DNA of 64,000 nucleotides from Methylosinus sp. Sm6 (GCF_019802345.1 NZ_JAINDZ010000003.1:62001-126000), one strand, 5' to 3'; counted from the stretch's first letter, positions 44,143-52,990 are shown. The notes: a model not told the origin generated them from the sequence alone. Program-made: numbers and translations.

Positions 44143-45525
44143 TTGAACGATAAAGGGTCTGAAGGCCGCGAGCCGGGGCAGGGCGAAGGCCGCACGCGCG
44201 CGCTCGTCGTCGGCCCCTATCTCACGCGCGCTGGCGCGGCGGAGGGCGCGACGCGCGATCCCCGGGCGCGCCTCGCCGAAGCGGTGGGCCTCGCCGAGGC
44301 GATCGATCTCGACGTCAGAGAGGCGATCGGCGTCTCGCTCGCACAGGTGCGGCCGGCGACTTTTCTCGGCAAGGGCAAGGTCGAGGAGATCGCCGATATG
44401 GTGAAGACCGCCGAGGCGACGCTGGTGACGATGGATTGCCAGCTGTCGCCGGTGCAGCAGCGCAATCTCGAGAAGGCCTGGAGCGCCAAGGTCATCGACC
44501 GCACCGGCCTCATCCTCGAAATTTTCGGCCGCCGCGCCCGCACCAAGGAGGGCGCGCTGCAGGTCGAGCTCGCCCATCTCGAATATCAGAAATCCCGCCT
44601 CGTGCGCAGCTGGACCCATCTCGAGCGCCAGCGCGGCGGCTTCGGCTTTCTCGGCGGTCCTGGCGAGACGCAGATCGAGACCGATCGCCGCCTCATCGAG
44701 GAGCGCATGGCGCGCATCGAGCGCGATCTCGAGCAGGTGAAGCGCACGCGCGGCCTGCATCGCAAGAAGCGCCGCGAGGTTCCCTATCCGGTGGTCGCGC
44801 TCGTCGGCTACACCAACGCCGGCAAGTCGACATTGTTCAACCGCCTCACCAGAGCGGGCGTGCTCGCCGAGGACATGCTGTTCGCGACGCTCGATCCCAC
44901 CTTGCGGCAGATCCGCCTGCCGCATGGCGCGCGCGTGCTGCTGTCGGACACGGTCGGCTTCATCTCCGATCTGCCGACCATGCTGATCTCCGCCTTCCGC
45001 GCCACTCTGGAAGAGGTGATGCTCGCCGATGTCGTGCTGCATGTGCGCGACGTCTCGCATGAGGACTGGGAGGCGCAGGCCGAGGATGTCGAGACGATCC
45101 TCGCCGAGCTCGGCCTCTCGGGCGAAGCCGGCGCGCGCATTCTGGAGGTGTGGAACAAGATCGACGCGCTCGATCCCGACCGGCTCGCCGGGATGCGCGC
45201 CACGGCCGAGAGCGTGATGGGCCGGGAGCGTCCGTCGCTCGTGTCGGCGCTGACCGGGGAGGGGCTCGACGCGCTGCTGCAGCGGATCGAGTCGCGTCTC
45301 GCCGAAGGACGCGTCGAGCTGGAGATCACCCTCGATCCCGCCGATGGCGAAGGCTTCGCCTGGCTGCATGCGCATGCCGAGGTCCTCGACCGCGAGACGC
45401 TCGGCGACGGCCGCGCGCGTCTCGTCGTGCGTGTCGCGCCCGAGCGTTTCGATAATGTCACGCGGCGTTTTCCTCAGGCCGAGGTTTTTCAGGGCGCGCC
45501 CGAGCGACGCCGCGCGCGCCGATAA
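44143..45525 (+). CDS. hflX: Ribosome-associated GTPase HflX
   Basis: A 460-residue GTPase that binds the 50S subunit and splits stalled ribosomes. The N-terminal domain ([29 protein letters not shown]) is followed by a coiled coil (about 160-205) and the G domain with GYTNAGKST (G1), [16 protein letters not shown] (G3) and NKID (G4). The start is TTG 44143 after GAGGATGGA; no in-frame ATG is better placed. It is coupled to hfq, as in many proteobacteria. Confidence 0.95.
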   Translation: MNDKGSEGREPGQGEGRTRALVVGPYLTRAGAAEGATRDPRARLAEAVGLAEAIDLDVREAIGVSLAQVRPATFLGKGKVEEIADMVKTAEATLVTMDCQLSPVQQRNLEKAWSAKVIDRTGLILEIFGRRARTKEGALQVELAHLEYQKSRLVRSWTHLERQRGGFGFLGGPGETQIETDRRLIEERMARIERDLEQVKRTRGLHRKKRREVPYPVVALVGYTNAGKSTLFNRLTRAGVLAEDMLFATLDPTLRQIRLPHGARVLLSDTVGFISDLPTMLISAFRATLEEVMLADVVLHVRDVSHEDWEAQAEDVETILAELGLSGEAGARILEVWNKIDALDPDRLAGMRATAESVMGRERPSLVSALTGEGLDALLQRIESRLAEGRVELEITLDPADGEGFAWLHAHAEVLDRETLGDGRARLVVRVAPERFDNVTRRFPQAEVFQGAPERRRARR

Positions 45526-45611
45526 CGCGGTTTCCGGCCGATCGGCTCGCGAGCGGCATGTTGGATAGCGAGCCCCGAACGGCTGGCGTCGATGTCGAAA
45601 GGGGCTTTGCG

Positions 45612-45938
45612 ATGGACCGCATTTTTCTGGCGATCGCCATTCTGTCCGAGGTCGCGGCGACTTCGGCGTTGAAGTCGAGCGAAGGATTTTCGAGGCTCCT
45701 GCCTTCGATCGTCGTCGTCATCGGCTATGGCGTGTCCTTTTTTCTGCTGTCGCTGGCGCTGCGCAGCATTCCCGTCGCGGTCGCTTATGCGATCTGGTCG
45801 GGCGTCGGACAGGCGCTGATCGCCGCGGTCGCCTGGTTCGCCTTTCGCCAGACGCTGAACGCGGGCGAACTCGCCGGAATGGGCCTCATCGTCGCCGGCG
45901 TCGTGACGCTCGGCTTTTTCTCCAATGGCGCGCATTGA
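45612..45938 (+). CDS. Small multidrug resistance (SMR) transporter
   Basis: A 108-residue EmrE/SugE-like protein of four membrane helices. The proton- and drug-coupling glutamate is E13 in [18 protein letters not shown] (about residues 7-24), and [14 protein letters not shown] is the helix-3 signature of the Qac/EmrE side of the family. It should act as an inner-membrane dimer that exports cationic compounds or guanidinium. The ATG at 45612 starts the family N-terminus [11 protein letters not shown]. Confidence 0.9.
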   Translation: MDRIFLAIAILSEVAATSALKSSEGFSRLLPSIVVVIGYGVSFFLLSLALRSIPVAVAYAIWSGVGQALIAAVAWFAFRQTLNAGELAGMGLIVAGVVTLGFFSNGAH

Positions 45939-45954
45939 GCGGGGAGATGGAACA

Positions 45955-46608
45955 ATGACATTGACGCTGCTGATCGGCAACAAGGCCTATTCGTCCTGGT
46001 CGCTGCGCCCTTGGCTGCTGCTGAAGCAGCTCGACCTCCCGTTCGAGGAGGTCGTCACGCCGCTCTACCGGCCGGACTCGAAGGAGAAGCTGCTGGCCTT
46101 CTCGCCGGCAGGCAAGGTCCCGGCCTTGCGCCATGGCGATAGTCTCGTCTGGGATTCGCTCTCAATCATCGAATATCTCGCCGAGACGTTCCCGGACCGC
46201 GCCGTGTGGCCGCGCGACGCGGTGGCGCGCGCGCTGGCGCGTTCGCTCTGCGCCGAGATGCATTCGGGGTTCACCGCTCTGCGCAGCGCCTATCCCACCA
46301 ATTTCCGGCGCCCGCCCGCCGCGATCGCGCCGCCCGGTCCGGAGGCCGCCGCCGATATCGCCCGCATCGACGCGGCCTGGCGCGACGCACGCGGCCGTTT
46401 CGGCGCCGAGGGGCCGTTTCTGTTCGGCGCTTTTTCGGCAGCGGACGCGATGTTCGCGCCGGTCGTCTGCCGCTTCTCGACCTATCGTCTCGTCATCTCG
46501 ATAGAGGCGCAGAATTATGCGCGCGCGATCGAGGCGCTGCCGGCCTATCGGGAGTGGGTGGAGAGCGGACGCGCCGAGCCCTGGGTGCTCGAGAAATTCG
46601 AGAAATAG
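45955..46608 (+). CDS. Glutathione S-transferase family protein
   Basis: A 217-residue GST. The N-terminal thioredoxin-like domain has GNKAYSSWSLRPWLLLKQL, with Ser residues at the catalytic position, SPAGKVPALRHGD and WDSLSIIEYLAE for glutathione binding. The C-terminal domain is all-helical. GGGGAG precedes the ATG. It starts 17 bases after the SMR gene and may be co-transcribed with it. The substrate is unknown, and it is not closely like the GST at 17147. Confidence 0.88.
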   Translation: MTLTLLIGNKAYSSWSLRPWLLLKQLDLPFEEVVTPLYRPDSKEKLLAFSPAGKVPALRHGDSLVWDSLSIIEYLAETFPDRAVWPRDAVARALARSLCAEMHSGFTALRSAYPTNFRRPPAAIAPPGPEAAADIARIDAAWRDARGRFGAEGPFLFGAFSAADAMFAPVVCRFSTYRLVISIEAQNYARAIEALPAYREWVESGRAEPWVLEKFEK

Positions 46609-46658
46609 GCGCGGTCGGCGTCGATCGGGACGAGTGAAAACGAAGGAGGTCGCATGGC

Positions 46659-47441
46659 GTGCGCGCTTCGAACGCCGAGGGACGTCCCGTGACGAACGGC
46701 TGGCGCGAATCGGCGGCGGCCTGGATCGCCGAAATGGGGGAACATGGCGACTTTGGCCGGGAATTTATTCTCGACCCCGCCCTGCGCGACCGGCTCGCCC
46801 GGCGAAGCTTCGCGCGAGCGCTCGACGTCGGCTGCGGCGAGGGGCGTCTCTGCCGGATGCTGAGGGAGTTCGGCGTCGAGGCGGTCGGTATCGATCCGAC
46901 CGAGCCGCTCTTGGACGAGGCGCGAAGGCGTGATCCGACCGGCGACTACCGCCACGGAAGGGCCGAGGAGCTCGCCTTCGACGATGAATCTTTCGATCTC
47001 GTCATCAGCTGTCTGACGCTGATCGATATAGACGACGCTTCCCGCGCGATCGCCGAAATGGCTCGCGTTCTGCGCCCGGGCGGGATTTTGCTGATCGCCA
47101 ATCTCACCAGCTTCGGCACGGCCGGCATAGGCGAAGGCCTCGGATGGGCCGAGAACGCCGAGGGCGAGAAGGCGCATTTTCGTATCGACAATTATCTGCA
47201 GGAGAAGCCGCTCCGCGTATCGTGGCGCGGGATCAGCGTGACGAACTGGCATCGTCCGCTCGGCTCGTATTTTTCCGCGCTGCTCGGAGCAGGCCTCAGG
47301 CTCGAGCATTTTTCCGAGCCGACGCCGCGCGGATGCGCCCCCGACCTCATCGCATCCTACGAGCGCATGCCATATTTTTTGCTGATGGAATGGTCGAAGG
47401 ATCGCGCGCCGCCGCGCGTCGAGGCCGGTCGGTCATTCTGA
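46659..47441 (+). CDS. SAM-dependent methyltransferase (class I)
   Basis: About 260 residues from GTG 46659, chosen because AAGGAGG (46643-46649) lies nine bases upstream; an ATG at 46654 in another frame gives only 12 codons, and GTG 46689 is a later option. Motif I is LDVGCGEGRLCRML (about 55-68), and motif post-I/II (GIDPTEPLL, DLVISCLTLIDID) and VLRPGG are present. The type resembles small-molecule methyltransferases (Methyltransf_11). The substrate is unknown. Its 3' end overlaps opposing mazG by nine bases. Confidence 0.85.
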   Translation: MRASNAEGRPVTNGWRESAAAWIAEMGEHGDFGREFILDPALRDRLARRSFARALDVGCGEGRLCRMLREFGVEAVGIDPTEPLLDEARRRDPTGDYRHGRAEELAFDDESFDLVISCLTLIDIDDASRAIAEMARVLRPGGILLIANLTSFGTAGIGEGLGWAENAEGEKAHFRIDNYLQEKPLRVSWRGISVTNWHRPLGSYFSALLGAGLRLEHFSEPTPRGCAPDLIASYERMPYFLLMEWSKDRAPPRVEAGRSF

Positions 47442-48242
47442 CGATTTGGCCGCCTGCCATAAGGCTTCCATCTCGTCGAGCGTCGCTTCGCTCGGATCTC
47501 TCCCCTTGTCCGCGAGCGCTTTCTCGATGAAGTGAAATCGGCGCTCGAATTTGGCGTTGGCGCCGCGCAGCGCCTGCTCGGGGTCGGCGTCCACATGGCG
47601 CGCCAGATTGGCGACGGCAAACAGGAGATCGCCGATCTCGTCGACGAGCGCCGCATGCGACGCGCCCTCGCGCAGCTCCTGCTCGACTTCCTCCGTCTCT
47701 TCACGGATTTTTGCCAGCACCAGCCGCGCGTCGGCCCAGTCGAAGCCGACATCGGCCGCCTTGCGCTGCAATTTGACGGCGCGCGAGAGAGCGGGCAGGG
47801 CGGTCGGCACGCCGTCGAGCCGGCTCGGCGTCGTCTGTTCCATCCCGCGGCGTTCGGCGCGCGCCAGCTTCTCGCGCGCCTTGATCTCATTCCATTGCGT
47901 CGTGACGGCCGCGGCCGTCGACGCCGTCCCGTCTCCGAAGACATGCGGATGACGCCGCACGAGCTTGTCCGAGATCGCCTCGACCACGTCCCCGAAAGCG
48001 AAAGCCTGCTGCTCCTCGGCGATGCGGGCGTGAAACACGACCTGCAGCAGCAGATCGCCCAATTCGTCCTTGAGGTCGTCGAGATCGCCCCGCTCGACCG
48101 CGTCGGCGACCTCATAGGCCTCCTCGATCGTGTACGGGGCGATGGAGCGGAAATTCTGCTCGAGGTCCCAGGGACAACCGGTCCCCGGACGGCGCAGGGC
48201 GGCCATGATGCCGAGAAGACGCGCGAGACGGTCCTGCGTCAT
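47433..48242 (-). CDS. mazG: Nucleoside triphosphate pyrophosphohydrolase MazG
   Basis: A 269-residue enzyme with two MazG repeats. The first is CPWDLEQNFRSIAPYTIEEAYE with EExxE and ExxD metal-binding residues, and the second is KIREETEEVEQELREG with DEIGDLLFAVANLARH. It hydrolyses NTPs to NMPs and pyrophosphate, which cleans the nucleotide pool. ATG 48242 gives the family N-terminus; its AGGAGG lies unusually close (two bases), so an upstream start (in-frame to 48320) remains possible. The 298 bases upstream to the cold-shock gene show no gene I can recognise. Confidence 0.93.
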   Translation of the reverse strand: MTQDRLARLLGIMAALRRPGTGCPWDLEQNFRSIAPYTIEEAYEVADAVERGDLDDLKDELGDLLLQVVFHARIAEEQQAFAFGDVVEAISDKLVRRHPHVFGDGTASTAAAVTTQWNEIKAREKLARAERRGMEQTTPSRLDGVPTALPALSRAVKLQRKAADVGFDWADARLVLAKIREETEEVEQELREGASHAALVDEIGDLLFAVANLARHVDADPEQALRGANAKFERRFHFIEKALADKGRDPSEATLDEMEALWQAAKSSE

Positions 48243-48540
48243 GACCTCCTCATTCTGCTGTTTCGCGGCAGGGATGGCGGCTTGCCGGAGGAATGGCGGC
48301 GGCGCGGTGTTTTGACGCATGGGCGCGCGTCGAATGACTGGCGGGATTCGCGGTGTTTTGCTCTAACATGAGCGCGTCGGCATCGACCCGCCCTTAGCCT
48401 TTCCGCCCAAAGGCAGTCGATTCCGAGGGTCCGGGGCGAACCGCCTTGCAACGACAGCGCCTCGGACCCGTCCAACGAATCCGAAGCGTCTTGTCGGTCT
48501 TTTGCGGCCGGACCTATTCAGGCCCGATGCGGCGGCGCGA

Positions 48541-49197
48541 TCAATCCAAGGTGATCGACAAGGCTTCGCGGCCCTTGGCGGTGTCGACGACCTGCATCGT
48601 CACCGGCTGGCCTTCGGCGAGGTGATTCACGCCGGAGGGGCCGAGGATCGAGATGTGGACGAACACGTCCTTGCCGCCGTCGTTCGACTGGACGAAGCCG
48701 AAGCCCTTGGTCTCGTCGAACCATTTGACCTTGCCGGAGACCGGCACGGCCGTCGACGGATCAGGAGCCTGACGGCGCGGCGGACGATCGAAGCCCCGCG
48801 GTGAAGCGGGTCGTTCGCTGCTCGCGCTGGAGAGGTCCACCTCGAGCACGCGCGACACCTGCTGTCCCTTGACCGAGCTGCTGACGGTCACCTTCAGCTT
48901 GGCGCCGGGAGGCAGAGCGTCGTAGCCGGCCGCCTGGACGGCGCCGATGTGCAGAAAGGCGTCGCCTGTGCCATTGCCCAGCTCGACGAAGCCGAAGCCT
49001 TTCTCGGGCTTGAACCATTTGACGACGGCGTCGACGGTGGGCTCATTGCCCGTCGGCGGCGCCGAATCAGGGAAGCCGCCGCCTCCGAATGGCGACCGCG
49101 GCGGCCGGCTCGGCCGCGGGGCGTCATAGCTGTAGGGGGCGTCGTCATCGAACCCACGCTTCCTGGGCCCCCGGAAATCTCGACCTTTGCTGCTCAT
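48541..49197 (-). CDS. Double cold-shock-domain protein
   Basis: A 218-residue protein with two cold-shock domains, each with the RNP1/RNP2-type RNA-binding strands: VVKWFKPEKGFGFVELG and DAFLHI (about 57-88), then KVKWFDETKGFGFVQSND and VFVHIS (about 155-186). A Pro/Gly/Arg-rich N-terminal tail (1-50) and a ~30-residue linker are probably flexible. Such double-domain proteins are common in alphaproteobacteria and act as RNA chaperones. The 299 bases upstream to the rhodanese gene hold no clear gene and could include a long regulated leader. Confidence 0.92.
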   Translation of the reverse strand: MSSKGRDFRGPRKRGFDDDAPYSYDAPRPSRPPRSPFGGGGFPDSAPPTGNEPTVDAVVKWFKPEKGFGFVELGNGTGDAFLHIGAVQAAGYDALPPGAKLKVTVSSSVKGQQVSRVLEVDLSSASSERPASPRGFDRPPRRQAPDPSTAVPVSGKVKWFDETKGFGFVQSNDGGKDVFVHISILGPSGVNHLAEGQPVTMQVVDTAKGREALSITLD

Positions 49198-49496
49198 GTG
49201 TATGTACTCGTCTCCGCCATCCGCCTGAAGACCGCTATAGCCACATGCACGGTCTCTCGCCGGGCGCTGACGCCCCGACGCGCAAAGCCGCCGGCCTCTG
49301 TCGGAGAGCCGGTTTCGCTGCGTTGGTAACTGTGCCAGTTGAATGCCATATAGTCCCGCGCAATCGCCTTTTTACCAGGAAACGGGCCATCATGGCTAGA
49401 TGAATTCGCGGAGTCGCCGAAAAATCCCGGGCCGCGCTTCCGCCCGCCGTCTAGCGCCGTTTGGATTCAACCCTGTAGGCGAAACTCGCCGCTCCG

Positions 49497-49912
49497 TCAG
49501 CCCTCCGGCTGGAGCAGAAAGCCCTCGTCGAGCCACCCCGTCACGCCGCCGGCCATGATCTTGACGGGGCGTCCGAGCTCGGCGAGACGCAGCGCGCCAC
49601 GCGCCGCGCCGTTGCAGTGGGGGCCGGCACAATAAGTCACGAAAACGGTGTCGTCGCTCCATTTCGCCATCGCCGATGCGACGATCTTGCCGTGGGGCAG
49701 GTTGATGGCGCCGGGAATATGCCCCTTGGCGAACAGGGCCGGGCTGCGCACGTCGAGCAGCACGAAGTCCGCACCTCTGGACAATGCGTCATGCACGTCC
49801 CAAAGTCGGTCTCGAACGCGAACGCGCGAGCGAAGTGTTCCTTCGCGAGATCGCTGGAGGCGGGCGGAATAGCGGTCACGGCGGTGGGCACGGCGCTCTC
49901 CTCGATTCGCAT
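49497..49912 (-). pseudogene. Rhodanese-like protein gene with a single-base frameshift
   Basis: The 3' frame (from GTG 49796) encodes DVRSPALFAKGHIPGAINLP...YCAGPHCNGAARGALRLAELG...GGVTGWLDEGF, a rhodanese domain with the active cysteine in VTYCAGPHCNG. The 5' part lies in another frame, from ATG 49912 (RIEESAVPTAVTAIPPASSD, then AFAFETDF). The frames join at the TTTGGG run (49804-49799): one extra base would give the expected FETD-x-WDVHDAL. Either a real inactivating deletion, a sequencing error, or a separate 99-residue protein from GTG 49796 explains this. Rhodaneses transfer sulfur; this one would be cytosolic. Confidence 0.75.
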
Positions 49913-49953
49913 AATCGATATTATGGAACTTAAACGCCGCGAGCGATCGATCG

Positions 49954-50589
49954 TCACTTCGCCTCGGCGAAACCCAGCGGCTTCACGCCGCCCTGAGCCG
50001 GCGGCGCGGGATGGGTCGCGGTCGCGATCGTCACGCCGGACTCGCCGCCGGCCGCGGCCAGCGCCTCGGGCGTGTTGGAGAGAAACGCCGCGAGATCGTC
50101 GGCGCTGCGAGCGGCGAGCTCGGCCAGTTCCTGCTCGCCGAGCGCGCTCCACGGATCGCCGGCCCCCTTCGCCGCGACCTCGTCGGACAGGCGCTGGGCC
50201 CGGCGGCCGTCATGCTCGAACACGTCGAAAACATAGCCGAGGCGGGTCGCTCCTTCGGGTCCCGCATAAGCAGTGAGATAGCCGCGCAGCTTATAGGCCG
50301 CCTCGGCCTCGCCCGCCGTGGCGATGTCGCGGCTCTCCGCCGTGCGGGCGAAGATCGGCCGGAAACGGGCCAGAACCTCGTCCGGCGCGCCTTCGATGCT
50401 GGCGAGGGCGACGCTCGCCCCATGCGGGCTGACGCCCGGCCGGGAAAGCGGCTTGTGGCGCTCGGCCGAAGGGCTCGGCCGCCGCGCTCCCACCTCCACC
50501 GCCGTATCGACGCATCCGCAGAGCGCGGTCGCGGCCGCCGTCACGGCGCAGATCCTCGCCAATCGCGCTCCCGCCTCCGGCTGTCGCAT
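49954..50589 (-). CDS. Putative lipoprotein, unknown function
   Basis: A 211-residue protein from ATG 50589, with GGGAGGAGA just upstream. The N-terminus (ARICAVTAAATALCGCVDTA) looks like a lipoprotein signal with lipid-modified C26. The mature part is mostly helical and Ala/Glu-rich, with FRPIFARTAESRDIATAGEAE and YVFDVFEHDGRRAQRLSDEV. I do not recognise a family. It is divergent from pal, the peptidoglycan-associated lipoprotein, which suggests an envelope role. Confidence 0.7.
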   Translation of the reverse strand: MRQPEAGARLARICAVTAAATALCGCVDTAVEVGARRPSPSAERHKPLSRPGVSPHGASVALASIEGAPDEVLARFRPIFARTAESRDIATAGEAEAAYKLRGYLTAYAGPEGATRLGYVFDVFEHDGRRAQRLSDEVAAKGAGDPWSALGEQELAELAARSADDLAAFLSNTPEALAAAGGESGVTIATATHPAPPAQGGVKPLGFAEAK

Positions 50590-50901
50590 CGTCTCCTCCC
50601 GGGGCTTCGGCCCGCCGCATGGTTGACGAATTGCTAACAACGATCCTGGAGCAGGTCCAGCCCCGGAGTCTCCCGCAGGGAGCGCGATCTTCGCCGCGCA
50701 ACCCACTGAAAAGCAGCGGCCGCGCCTCATTGCCGCCATCAAGCCTGCGGACCATCGAGCTTCTGTTAACCTTAATCCGACGTCGCGCGGGCGGCGCCGC
50801 GGCGGCAAGCTTCCATCAAGGTTGACGGAACCTTCGCTTAACCCTGCCCCGCTAGGACTGGCGACCGGAAAGACCGTCGTCGTCAGAGGAGTTTCGAGGT
50901 C
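50590..50901. other. Divergent intergenic region between the lipoprotein gene and pal
   Basis: There is no gene here. It holds TTAA elements (TTAACCTTAA at about 50766 and TTAACCCT at about 50837) that resemble single CtrA half-sites, but none has the TTAA-N7-TTAA spacing. It ends with AGAGGAG before pal. Both genes must have their promoters in this stretch; I could not place them confidently. Confidence 0.5.
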
Positions 50902-51408
50902 ATGGACATTACCTCCGCCGCGCGCGCTCTGCGCGTCGCCGCCGCCCTGACCGCGGCCTTGTCGATCGCCGCCTGCGCCAAGAACGCGGCGGAGGACGAG
51001 AACTCCGCCCTCGCCGGCCGCGGCTCCGGCTACGCGGCGCCGGGCAGCGCGCAGGATTTCGTCGTCAATGTCGGCGACCGCATCTATTTCGAGACCGATT
51101 CGAGCGAGCTGACGCAAACGGCGCAGGCGACGCTCGACAAGCAGGTCGAGTGGCTGCAGCGCTACGGCCGCTATTCCTTCACCGTCGAGGGCCATGCCGA
51201 CGAGCGCGGCACGCGCGAATATAATTTCGCGCTCGGCGCCCGCCGCGCCGAGGTGGCGAAGAATTATCTCGTCTCGCGCGGCCTCTCGGCGGCGCGCATC
51301 CGCACCATCAGCTATGGCAAGGAGCGCCCGGTCGCGGTCTGCGACGATATCTCCTGCTGGTCGCAGAACCGCCGCGCGGTGACCGTGCTCGGCGGCGGCA
51401 ATTCATAA
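50902..51408 (+). CDS. pal: Peptidoglycan-associated lipoprotein Pal
   Basis: A 168-residue outer-membrane lipoprotein of the Tol-Pal system, which draws the outer membrane in during division. The lipobox is SIAAC (C25). A ~35-residue linker precedes the OmpA-like peptidoglycan-binding domain (about 58-165: IYFETDSSELTQTAQATLD, VEGHADERGTREYNFALGARRA, ISYGKERPVA). tolQRAB is not in this window upstream, unlike the usual tol-pal cluster. AGAGGAG lies 13 bases before the ATG. Confidence 0.95.
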   Translation: MDITSAARALRVAAALTAALSIAACAKNAAEDENSALAGRGSGYAAPGSAQDFVVNVGDRIYFETDSSELTQTAQATLDKQVEWLQRYGRYSFTVEGHADERGTREYNFALGARRAEVAKNYLVSRGLSAARIRTISYGKERPVAVCDDISCWSQNRRAVTVLGGGNS

Positions 51409-51477
51409 ATTCGGCGCCGGGCGCTTGCATCGCGCCCCTCGATGCGGCATTGAGAAGCCGACGCCGCGCCGTTCCGC

Positions 51478-51554
51478 AGGAGTGTAGCTCAATCGGCTAG
51501 AGCACCGGTCTCCAAAACCGGGGGTTGGGGGTTCGAGTCCCTCCACTCCTGCCA
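51478..51554 (+). tRNA. tRNA-Trp (anticodon CCA)
   Basis: The acceptor stem AGGAGTG (51478-51484) pairs with CACTCCT (51544-51550). The D-arm is GCTC...GAGC, the anticodon stem CCGGT/ACCGG encloses CTCCAAA with anticodon CCA, and the T-loop is TTCGAGT. The discriminator is G (51551) and CCA is encoded (51552-51554). The usual secE-nusG partners of this tRNA do not follow. Confidence 0.96.
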
Positions 51555-51598
51555 GCCGTCGCGACCGGCCCCGCGCAGTCCCCTCCCATGAGGATCGT

Positions 51599-51937
51599 AT
51601 GGGAGAACCGCTCGACATTTTCGGGCGTCCGGTCGAGGACCGGCGTCTCGTCATCTGCACCGGCCCATGCTGCGACCGAGACGGACAAGCGTCGGAAAAT
51701 CTCGCGGCCCTGAAAAATCTGCTGATCCGGAATGGCCTGAGCGAAGAGACCATCGGCCTCGCCTCCTGCGTGCGCCGCAACTGCCTCGGCAAATGCTGCA
51801 GCGAGCCGCTCGCCCGTGTGACGCCGGACGACGTCTGGTATCATGAGCTGACAGGCGAGAATCTGCTGCGCATCTTCGAGCAGCATGTGTTGAAGCGTCT
51901 GCCCGTCGCCGAGCTCGTCTTGCCGCCGGAGGATTGA
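51599..51937 (+). CDS. Thioredoxin-like [2Fe-2S] ferredoxin
   Basis: A 112-residue protein with the cluster-binding cysteine pattern of the thioredoxin-like ferredoxins: C20-TGP-C24 (C25) and C62-LGK-C66 (C67), plus C57. VICTGPCC and SCVRRNCLGKCC are the two halves. It should be a cytosolic electron carrier; its redox partner is not evident nearby. ATG 51599 follows the tRNA gene by about 45 bases with no strong ribosome site. Confidence 0.87.
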   Translation: MGEPLDIFGRPVEDRRLVICTGPCCDRDGQASENLAALKNLLIRNGLSEETIGLASCVRRNCLGKCCSEPLARVTPDDVWYHELTGENLLRIFEQHVLKRLPVAELVLPPED

Positions 51938-51945
51938 GGCCCGCC

Positions 51946-52080
51946 CTACCCTCGGCCGAACAGCCAGAAGCCGAGGCTCAGCACGATGCTCACGAGGAGC
52001 GAGCCGGCGAGCGGGATGTAGTGGTCCGTTTCATCGAATTTGACGGGCTTCGAGAGCGAGCCCGACGGCTCGTGGTCCAT
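51946..52080 (-). CDS. Possible small single-pass membrane protein (44 aa) starting inside a repeat
   Basis: The frame from ATG 52080 reads MDHEPSGSLSKPVKFDETDH then a hydrophobic helix (YIPLAGSLLVSIVLSLGFWL) and FGRG. The C-terminal 30 residues look like a real membrane peptide, while the first ~10 are encoded by repeat D3. Either the repeat now supplies the start, or the true start is elsewhere. It converges on the ferredoxin gene. There is no obvious ribosome site. Confidence 0.4.
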   Translation of the reverse strand: MDHEPSGSLSKPVKFDETDHYIPLAGSLLVSIVLSLGFWLFGRG

Positions 52081-52140
52081 GGGCCGCTCGGACCGCGAGC
52101 CTTCAGGCTCGCCTTTTCACCCTGTCAAATCGGCTGAATC
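52056..52140 (-). repeat. Double-hairpin repeat, family 2 (copy D3, with 27-base extension)
   Basis: GCGAGCCCGACGGCTCG (diverged hairpin) and GCGAGCCTTCAGGCTCGC flank GGTCC...GGACC. The tail CACCCTGTCAAATCGGCTGA (52119-52138) is the reverse complement of the leader of copy D1 at 14550. Confidence 0.8.
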
Positions 52141-52408
52141 ATGCCGGTAGATTTTGGACATTGCCGCGATCGATGACGATATCGCCGGGGAGACGTCCGA
52201 GCCTCAGCCGCTCGCCGAGGAGCCAGAGCAGTCGGACGATCTGAAATTTCGTTCCTGCATGACCTTGTTCGCCGCCGCCGCGCCGCGTGACGCCGTCCTC
52301 GCCGAAGCTCTGAGGCGCCTGTGCGGCGCCGCCGGCGATTCCGCGACTTTGGCGCGCCTCGCCCTTCTCGGCGGATCGGCCGCCGAAGAGCCGGCGCCCG
52401 ATCCTGAC

Positions 52409-52639
52409 TCAAGGCAGCGGCTGCTCGCGGACGCGGCTGCGCGGAGCCAGAGCGCGGAGCAGGAGAGCCAGAACGGCCAGCACGCAGAGGGCCGACAGAA
52501 TGGCGAGCGCCCAGTCCGAGATATTGGCGGAGGCCGGCGCCTGAATCACCGATTGGACCGCGCCGACGCCCTTCTTCCAGACGCAATTCACCGCTTCGCA
52601 AAACGCCATCTCGGCTAGAGGCTGATCGCAGGGCTCCAT
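52409..52639 (-). CDS. Small membrane protein (76 aa), unknown function
   Basis: From ATG 52639: MEPCDQPLAEMAFCEAVNCV, three cysteines in the first 20 residues, then one hydrophobic helix (about 42-66, DWALAILSALCVLAVLALLL) and a basic tail. A GGACGAGA stretch precedes the start. I do not recognise a family. A plus-strand ORF (52154-52618) overlaps it and has a plausible first half, so the coding strand of this region is not fully settled. Confidence 0.5.
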   Translation of the reverse strand: MEPCDQPLAEMAFCEAVNCVWKKGVGAVQSVIQAPASANISDWALAILSALCVLAVLALLLRALAPRSRVREQPLP

Positions 52640-52990
52640 CGTCTCGTCCTTTCGCACCGTGGAAAATTAGCTAGGCGGAGGCTGGCGGACTTCAATCCTC
52701 GCGCGCGGCTTCGGCGAATTGGCCGCGGCTGGAACATCGCCATGAGACGCACGTCGACGTCGCGCCAAAAAGTAGAACTCGGCGCGCGGAGACCAGCGAT
52801 ACGCGCGTCAAATCCCGCCGATACCCAGGATGAGCCGAATCTTCTCGACAATCTCTAAGTAACCGCGCACTCTAGCGGCGTCGGGAGATTCCATTCATCC
52901 TGACGCGAACTCCTTCCGCGAGTCCGATTCGGCCGACGAGCGTCCTCGCCGCCCTCGGCTCCCCCCATTTTTCATTTGCGCCGGAGACAC
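52640..52990. other. Intergenic region without recognisable gene
   Basis: The region is divergent between the 76-aa membrane protein and the disordered protein at 52991. It contains a 38-codon ORF from ATG 52742 with no ribosome site and no recognisable family. I see no repeat of the known families and no clear promoter. Confidence 0.4.

Noticed and set aside
50766-50845. TTAACC elements upstream of pal as a CtrA box
   Set aside because: No TTAA-N7-TTAA spacing is present. They are single half-sites in a region with several TTAA tetramers.
51478-51554. tRNA-Trp as an integration site
   Set aside because: No integrase, no duplicated tRNA 3' end and no change in composition are seen in the following sequence.
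52742-52858. A 38-codon ORF in the gap before the disordered protein
   Set aside because: It has no ribosome site and no recognisable features, and codon use does not stand out.
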